Of a stretch of 64,000 bases of DNA, positions 59,163-64,000 are shown in pieces (positions within the stretch are counted from its first letter, which is position 1; every line of letters starts with the position of its first letter). Position numbers and translations under genes: made by a program. The stretch covers positions 1 to 64,000 of the forward strand of contig CALYCZ020000349.1 of the NCBI GenBank assembly GCA_944470555.2, in the 5' to 3' direction. The stretch is from Heterobilharzia americana. Taxonomy: Eukaryota > Platyhelminthes > Trematoda > Strigeidida > Schistosomatidae. The notes under the pieces are model-generated. The model did not search any database and was not told the DNA's origin. It worked only from the letters and a program-made list of their open reading frames with translations.

Positions 59163-59350
59163 TTTCAAGTTGTTGTTCATCGTAGACTGATAACAGTTAG
59201 AAGAAGAGAAGAAACCTGGGAGCACTGGATAGCTGTTTCGTTCTAGTATGGGACTCCTCAGCAGTGAGCACCCATGACCCCTCCCCGCCAGGGATCGAAC
59301 CCACGACCTTCAGGTTCCGCGGCTAGCGCGTTACCATTGAGCCAGTGGTT
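59163..59350 (-). mobile_element. Smα-like SINE with nearly intact hammerhead
   Basis: Full order on the minus strand: CCAGTGGCTCAATGGTAACG (A box), GAACCTGAAGGTCGTGGG and GTTCGATCCCTGGCGGGG (B box), GTCATGGGTGCTCACTGC, hammerhead (59219-59273), CCCAGGTTTCTTCTCTTCTA, ACTGTTATCAGTCTACGATG, AACAACAACTTGAAATAT. The tRNA-like promoter boxes are well kept. This is the clearest Smα-type copy and the strongest pointer to Schistosoma. Confidence 0.88.
59219..59273 (-). ncRNA. Hammerhead ribozyme (one weakened helix)
   Basis: Minus strand: CACTG, CTGAGGA core, GTCCCATACTAGAAC as stem-loop II, GAAAC, short stem III, ATC cleavage triplet, then CAGTG, which pairs with the first CACTG to form stem I. All invariant core bases (CUGANGA and GAAA) are present. 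Stem II has one mismatch (GAAC instead of GGAC), and the triplet is AUC where sister copies have GUC; AUC still obeys the NUH rule. The A/C-to-G pair next to the cleavage site is weakened. Reduced self-cleavage is plausible. Confidence 0.65.
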
Positions 59351-59354
59351 CAAT

Positions 59355-59430
59355 AGGTTCCATCCCTGGCGGGGTAGTGGGTGCACACTGCTGAGGAGTC
59401 CCATACTACTCCGCAAGGGATGGGAGATGC
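59355..59430 (+). mobile_element. Smα-like SINE fragment, opposite orientation
   Basis: Reads GGTTCCATCCCTGGCGGGGT, AGTGGGTGCACACTGCTGAG, GAGTCCCATACTACTCCG. It has the B-box region and the first half of the hammerhead; the GAAAC half is missing. It is head to head with the minus copy at 59163-59350. Confidence 0.75.
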
Positions 59431-59659
59431 CTAATGAAGTCGTTACCAGATGAGTCAAAATGGTTTAATTTAATGCCGAAAACTAATAATCCCAGTAGAA
59501 TGTATGATGCTATTAAGATTCATGAGCCATGTTATTCTAACAGTCTGACAGTAGATTTTAGAAACATTCTAACTTAAGAGTGTTGTCTAAACATTTAGCA
59601 GTGATACTAGGCCCAACTAGAAATCACCTAAAATCTCCACTTAATAGATGATAAGAATA

Positions 59660-59750
59660 TAGACGATAAAAGTTATGTCCAAAATGTTATCCAGTAAATG
59701 ATACTGTTTCACTGAGTAACATTTCTAATAAACAGACTAAAATGGAATTT
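59660..59750 (+). repeat. Short terminal-like block shared with the 4.66-kb units
   Basis: AAATGTTATCCAGTAAATGA, TACTGTTTCACTGAGTAACA, TTTCTAATAAACAGACTAAA matches 53645-53720 and 58311-58386 (+) and the inverse at 53100-53155 and 57766-57821. It precedes the PLE 5' fragment in the two units, which suggests a PLE leader or pLTR part. Confidence 0.5.
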
Positions 59751-59867
59751 CTATCTGTGAAGACTGCGCGAATGTATAATGTATAATATTACGACTTAAA
59801 TTTAAAATATTATTCCCTTTCTATCATTTTTTTTACACATTTTTTACATTCTTCCTAATACTTGTAA

Positions 59868-60365
59868 AAACGAATGTTGTTTATCTGTACAAGTGGAAGT
59901 TGGAATTTTGGTTTTGGCGATAGTTCTACTTTTAAACCTGGAAATTTAGTGTGCTTCTACCCACTCCGACAATATGCCTCTATTAACTACTGTCTGATAA
60001 GAATACTCATTGATTTTCCTCAGATTTTACAGGGACTTCTCATCCTACTTCCAAATATCATGACAATCATGGCAACTAACGTTGACTCTGGAGTACTTGA
60101 TATTTTGGTTTACTTGACATTTCTTTCGATTCACTACAAATATATCATAGTACCCAAGTTTTACTCCTACATTAATTTAACAACCTCTCTTACTATAACC
60201 TTCCTAAATACGAAACTCACTTCTCAATATATCATTACTCACGCCATATATTCGTCAACAATCCTCCATTCAACGTTAACTTCAACCGTATCTATGACTT
60301 CATGTATACTTGAGAAAGTAAGTGAAATTCAACATAAAACCGATGCATATGTGTTTGTTTGCTAG
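59868..60365 (+). CDS. Unidentified ORF of about 163 codons with an internal donor-like site
   Basis: An open frame long for such AT-rich DNA. It is hydrophobic and rich in Ser, Thr, Ile, Leu and Tyr (ILQGLLILLPNIMTIMATNV, GVLDILVYLTFLSIHYKYII). A match to the splice donor consensus (GAGAAA then GTAAGTG) lies at about 60313-60325. KFYSYIN recalls NFYSYIN at the 5' end of the neighbouring PLE, so a relation to PLE leaders is possible. No domain recognised. Confidence 0.3.
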   Translation, partial: KRMLFICTSGSWNFGFGDSSTFKPGNLVCFYPLRQYASINYCLIRILIDFPQILQGLLILLPNIMTIMATNVDSGVLDILVYLTFLSIHYKYIIVPKFYSYINLTTSLTITFLNTKLTSQYIITHAIYSSTILHSTLTSTVSMTSCILEKVSEIQHKTDAYVFVC

Positions 60366-60764
60366 ATTATATTTATAAATGTCTAGATTTGAATGATCCT
60401 CAGTTGTTCATAAGTCCAGTCCTGAGTCATTTACTTCTTCATGATACAAAGTACATTTATCTACAGCCTGTAAAATACTAAACTGACGAAGTACTTCACT
60501 TTTCCACCATTTTAGGTTTGAAAGGAGACAGTGATCAACAAAGCGTTACACTAAAGTCTCTAATTGTCCAACTGGACTAATGTCTGTAGTTCTCATGTTT
60601 TATTACCTGTTTAAAATGTCTAATGTATTTTAGTATTCGTCTGTTTGCCACTGTTATAAGTCTTTCCTTATTCACATTATGCTATTACTCACTGCTAGGA
60701 AACAAGAATATCCACTGACTGGTCAGTGGAGGGTGTTGACTGAATAAGATGGATCATTTTGCAA
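60366..60764. other. Spacer, nothing recognised
   Basis: About 400 bp without a gene or recognisable repeat. Confidence 0.5.
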
Positions 60765-61115
60765 TGTGGTCATAAAGCTAGGAGGCTTAGCATCGTGGTG
60801 AACTTTGATGGATGTTAGTTGATTGCAGGTGTATCTGCAACCTCGAAGGAACTAATATTCCACTTTACATTTGAACCGGCATTACCCGGTCAGCGTTCAG
60901 GACTAGATGACATGAAATGAGTTGCTTTCCAGTGATCGATCATTTCATTCAATACAGTCCAGCAAAAAGCTGTCACCGACTGCAACAATTGGTGACGTGG
61001 TTTTGAATCTCAGGTGGGATACCAGTTCCTTCAAGACTACAGATACCTCTTGATGGTGAGTGTCAACTAGCGTGAAACCAAGGCAAAATACGCCTTCTTG
61101 CCGATTACACCTAAC
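60765..61115 (+). repeat. Divergent relative of the 53.2-kb interspersed repeat
   Basis: Shares GTGTATCTGCA, GTTCAGGACTAGA, CGACTGCAAC and CTTGCCGATTACACCTAACT with the repeat at 53161-53626. The middle is too diverged to align by eye. Confidence 0.5.
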
Positions 61116-61654
61116 TAAATAACATCTAGAATGTTCCCTAAAACTAACTACACGTTAGAAAACTTAATCACTATTATTTGTATTGTTGTTCCTCTTCAAG
61201 GGATTTCCAATGTTCCATCTGTCTTTCCAATTCACTGAGTGTGTTAGTAATGCTGTTACACACTCAATTTATCGTATGAATTGTCTGCTTTGAGGTTCGA
61301 TGGAAACTGAAGAACTCTCAGGATATTCATAGCGTCAGATAATCTGTCATTTAACAGACCTAGTCACAAGATAACTGATCTTTCAAATACCATTAGATGA
61401 AAACTTAAAAAACTCAGTATTCAGTGGTTGTTACTCAACTACATCTTGGTGTCATTTAGGTTAATCATTAAACTGGCTCATTTTAATTTTTGTAATGATA
61501 CTTTCTAATTCTTTAGGTAATGATTTTGAGTATTCATTCTATTGATAATTGATGCTACACACTCATTTGTGTCATCCTTGCTTACTTCTTTACAAATCTG
61601 GCAAACTGGATAAAATCTGTGATGACTGAAGTGAAATAAAAATCTGGTCAGTAG
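61116..61654. other. Spacer, nothing recognised
   Basis: AT-rich DNA without a recognised gene or repeat. Confidence 0.5.
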
Positions 61655-61790
61655 TTGAACCTCGTGGCTCAATTGGTTCGAAGACGGCCGCGGTTCAAAT
61701 TTTCATTTCACCTTCAATCATCATCCAGTATAAATCTGTAACTGCAATATATATTGTTGAGCACCTGATAACCACGCTTCACTAGATACT
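61655..61790 (+). repeat. SINE-2 copy with tRNA-like head
   Basis: CCTCGTGGCTCAATTGGTTC (A-box-like), then CGCGGTTCAAATTTTC (B-box-like), then ATTTCACCTTCAATCATCAT and CCAGTATAAATC. It is the best preserved of the SINE-2 copies and shows that the family has a tRNA-derived promoter. The body lacks a hammerhead, unlike the Smα-like copies. Confidence 0.6.
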
Positions 61791-61955
61791 TTAGTCAACG
61801 TTATCTAAGACATTGGATAATTCAACTTGAAGTCAATCTGCATTCGTCAAATGTGTATGGCAAAGACTTCACTAGAATCAGTCGGTTAAAACCCTTAGTA
61901 AAATGGTTGGACAAGAGCAAAATTTGAACACTGCGTTAAGTTATTTTATTCCATT

Positions 61956-63885
61956 CAGGTTCTTCGGTTAGACACTTCTACGACACACTGACAAGTGAAG
62001 CAGAACAGGCTGCAAGTAGGAAAGGCAGAGACTTGACAACATTGTATCAAATAACCAGGTTGCTATCTGGGAAGAGATCAACACACATGAAACCATTAAA
62101 AGATAATGAAGGGAATCATATTAACGAAGAAGAGAAACAAAGGAAAGGATGGGCTGACCACTTCGAAAAGATCTTGAATCGACCACCACCTGCACTTCGT
62201 CCAGAAATACCACCTGCGGGCACAGAACTACAAGTGGACAAGAATCCTCCAACAAAAGTGGAAGTTCTGAATGCCATAAGGCTACTGAAATGCGGGAAAG
62301 CAGCAGGACCAGATGGAATAGTGCCACAAGCACTGAGAGCAGACGCGGGGAAAACAGCGGACATGCTCACACCACTATTGCAGAAGGTGTGGAAGGAAGG
62401 GAAGGTACCTGCCTATTGATTGGAAGAAGGGCCACCTTGTCAAACTCCAGAAGGAGGGAGACCTCGGTGTTTGCAAGGACTGGCGTGAAATCACGCTCCT
62501 ATCCACCCCAAGCAAAATATTATGCCGCATCATCTTCGAGAGACTAGGGGATGCGCTGGGTTCAAAAATACGACCGGAACAGGCTGGCTGGCTTCAGGAA
62601 GTACAAATCATGTGCGGGCCAAATTGCAATGCTTCGCATCATTATAGGACAGAGTATAGAATGACAGTCAACTCTCTACGTCAACTTCATCGACTTTGAA
62701 AAGGAGTATTTTGTCAGCTACTACTTCAACACTACGGTTTTAGTGTCACAAGCCTTTATCAATCTCATTCAACAGCTATATGAAGACGCCACATACCAAG
62801 TGATTCACAATGCGAAGCTCAGTGATGTTTTTGAAGACAAGACAGGAGACAGGAGTAAGACAAGGCTGCCTACTATCACTCTTGATATTCCTGATTGTAG
62901 TCGACTGCAGCATGCAAAAACAGTGAGGAGCTGTGAGAAGAGGGGGATACGCTGCACCACGGAAAAGATCCTAGAAGATTTGGATTTCACCGACGACTTG
63001 TGTCTAATATCTTGTGACACATACTCGAAGATCCACAGGCAAAAACTAACAAGTTGACAGAAGAGGTGGGGCAGGGCATGGAAGACGGGACTTTCTCCAC
63101 GTGAACGTAGAGAAGACACAAGTGATGAAGATACCCAAACAACAATAACAACAGCAACAACAACAAGCTCCAATCACCATCAACGAGAGAAACCTAAAGG
63201 AAATAGACTCCTTCAACTACCTAGGCAGCACTGTTTCAACTACAGGTGGCGGCACAGTAACAGACGAGGAAATCAAAGCCAGACAGCATCGGAAAGACAG
63301 CAAGACAGGTGTTGATTAATGTGAAACCAGTGTGGAGATCTACCCCACTGCACTATGCACAAAACGTCAACAACATCTGGATCCGGATTTTCAACATCAA
63401 CCTCAAGTCAGTGCTGCCGTATGGTTCGGAGACTCGGAGCGTTACGAAGGTGATTTGCAACAAACTGTAGACATTGATGAAGAACTGCCTACACTGACTG
63501 GTTACTGAAGATGAGATGAGATGGTTAGAATAATAAGAATGAGCGTGAAGGAACTGAGGCTGTCTGGCAAGCTGGCTGGCTGGCAACGAACCAACCAAGA
63601 AGTTATCGCTCAACAAATATGCAGAAGAGGAAAGGGAGATGGATTTGTCATGCACTGGGAAGGCCGACTGAGGACATCACTCGTCAGGTCAGTTGGTGGA
63701 GTGAAACTTCGATGGGAAGCGATGAGTTTGGCGTGTGAGATGAGGGTGACATGGAGGAGATCATGTGAGGAAGAAATGAGAGCTTGTGGGCTGTCGTGGA
63801 ACCAGGTTCAAAAGATTGCAGGGAACAGAGTGGAATGGTGACGTGCTACTGAAGCCCTATGTTCCATTAGGAACCTAAGAGAAGA
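61956..63885 (+). pseudogene. SR2/RTE-like element, longest copy (RT fingers to 3' end), broken
   Basis: Opens before 62033 with EAEQAASRKGRDL. The frame 62033-62419 holds the RT N-terminus (QITRLLSGKRSTHMKPLKDN, WADHFEKILNRPPP, NAIRLLKCGKAAGPDGIVPQ, PLLQKVWKEGKVP). A frameshift at about 62415 is followed by HLVKLQKEGDLGVCKDWR, ITLLSTPSKILCRIIFERLG and, further on, FIDFEKE at about 62690, where a deletion removes the rest of palm motif A. Then SLYQS-, YQVIHNAKLSD, LEDLDFTDDLCLIS (catalytic box F-T-D-D intact), a (CAA)n tract, thumb, short pentamer and CTGG tracts, the C-terminal frame to 63841, and hairpin GTTCCATTAGGAAC at about 63867. No clear tail. Endonuclease missing. Confidence 0.9.
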
Positions 63886-64000
63886 ACAAATTATATGTAA
63901 CAATAAGTTCTTCGGTTGTGTGTGACATACAGTAGAACATAGAACTAAGGAAATGAAAATGAATATTTTAAACCACTGTGACCTTGACATCATTTTTTTT
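63886..64000. other. Right edge, nothing recognised
   Basis: About 115 bp after the RTE 3' end, AT-rich, no feature seen. Confidence 0.6.

Noticed and set aside
59280..59350. Possible tRNA gene (good A and B boxes)
   Set aside because: No cloverleaf with a matching acceptor stem; the boxes belong to the SINE head, which continues into the hammerhead body.

Overview
This AT-rich window (about two-thirds A+T by eye) looks like nuclear DNA of a blood fluke (Schistosoma) or a close trematode relative. The evidence is the combination of an Smα-like tRNA-derived SINE carrying hammerhead-ribozyme remnants, decayed Penelope-like elements (PLEs) with GIY-YIG endonuclease, an SR2/RTE-like APE-type non-LTR retrotransposon in well over a dozen fragments, and a Ty3/Gypsy integrase relic. 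No complete protein-coding gene, rRNA or canonical tRNA gene was found. The one convincing host gene is represented by spliced exons of a claudin/PMP22-like four-membrane-span protein on the minus strand.

Layout. 1-11.8 kb: gene-free flank, an RTE fragment, three dead PLEs (one holding a 412-bp solo LTR with 5-bp target duplication), a fourth short PLE piece and SINE pieces. 11.8-43.3 kb: a triplicated inverted segment. Arm A (+, 11847-21862), a 556-bp loop, arm B (-, 22419-32418), a (TA)n axis, arm C (+, 32509-42529), a shortened loop and a stub of a fourth arm (42984-43269). Each arm holds the same cargo: two RTE fragments, a (CA)n tract, a Gypsy integrase relic, an Smα-like SINE, unidentified ORFs and a folded-back RTE composite. 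43.3-49.1 kb: RTE fragments on both strands, a 307-bp (CCAG)n array, the terminal-span exon of the claudin-like gene (45519-45668) and two head-to-head SINEs. 49.1-58.45 kb: a near-perfect 4.66-kb tandem duplication that copies an RTE endonuclease relic and one exon of the claudin-like gene (52356-52459 and 57022-57125). 58.4-64 kb: a PLE 5' fragment, an Smα copy with a nearly intact hammerhead, an unidentified ORF and the longest RTE copy (61956-63885).

How it fits together. The claudin-like gene runs right to left, and its introns are filled with retroelements. Segmental duplication on two scales (10-kb palindromes, 4.66-kb tandem) has reshaped the locus very recently. Shared private variants within each palindrome suggest arm-to-arm gene conversion, as seen in sex-chromosome palindromes. 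Whether the triplication is biological or partly an assembly product must be tested with spanning long reads; the copies do differ from each other at several sites.
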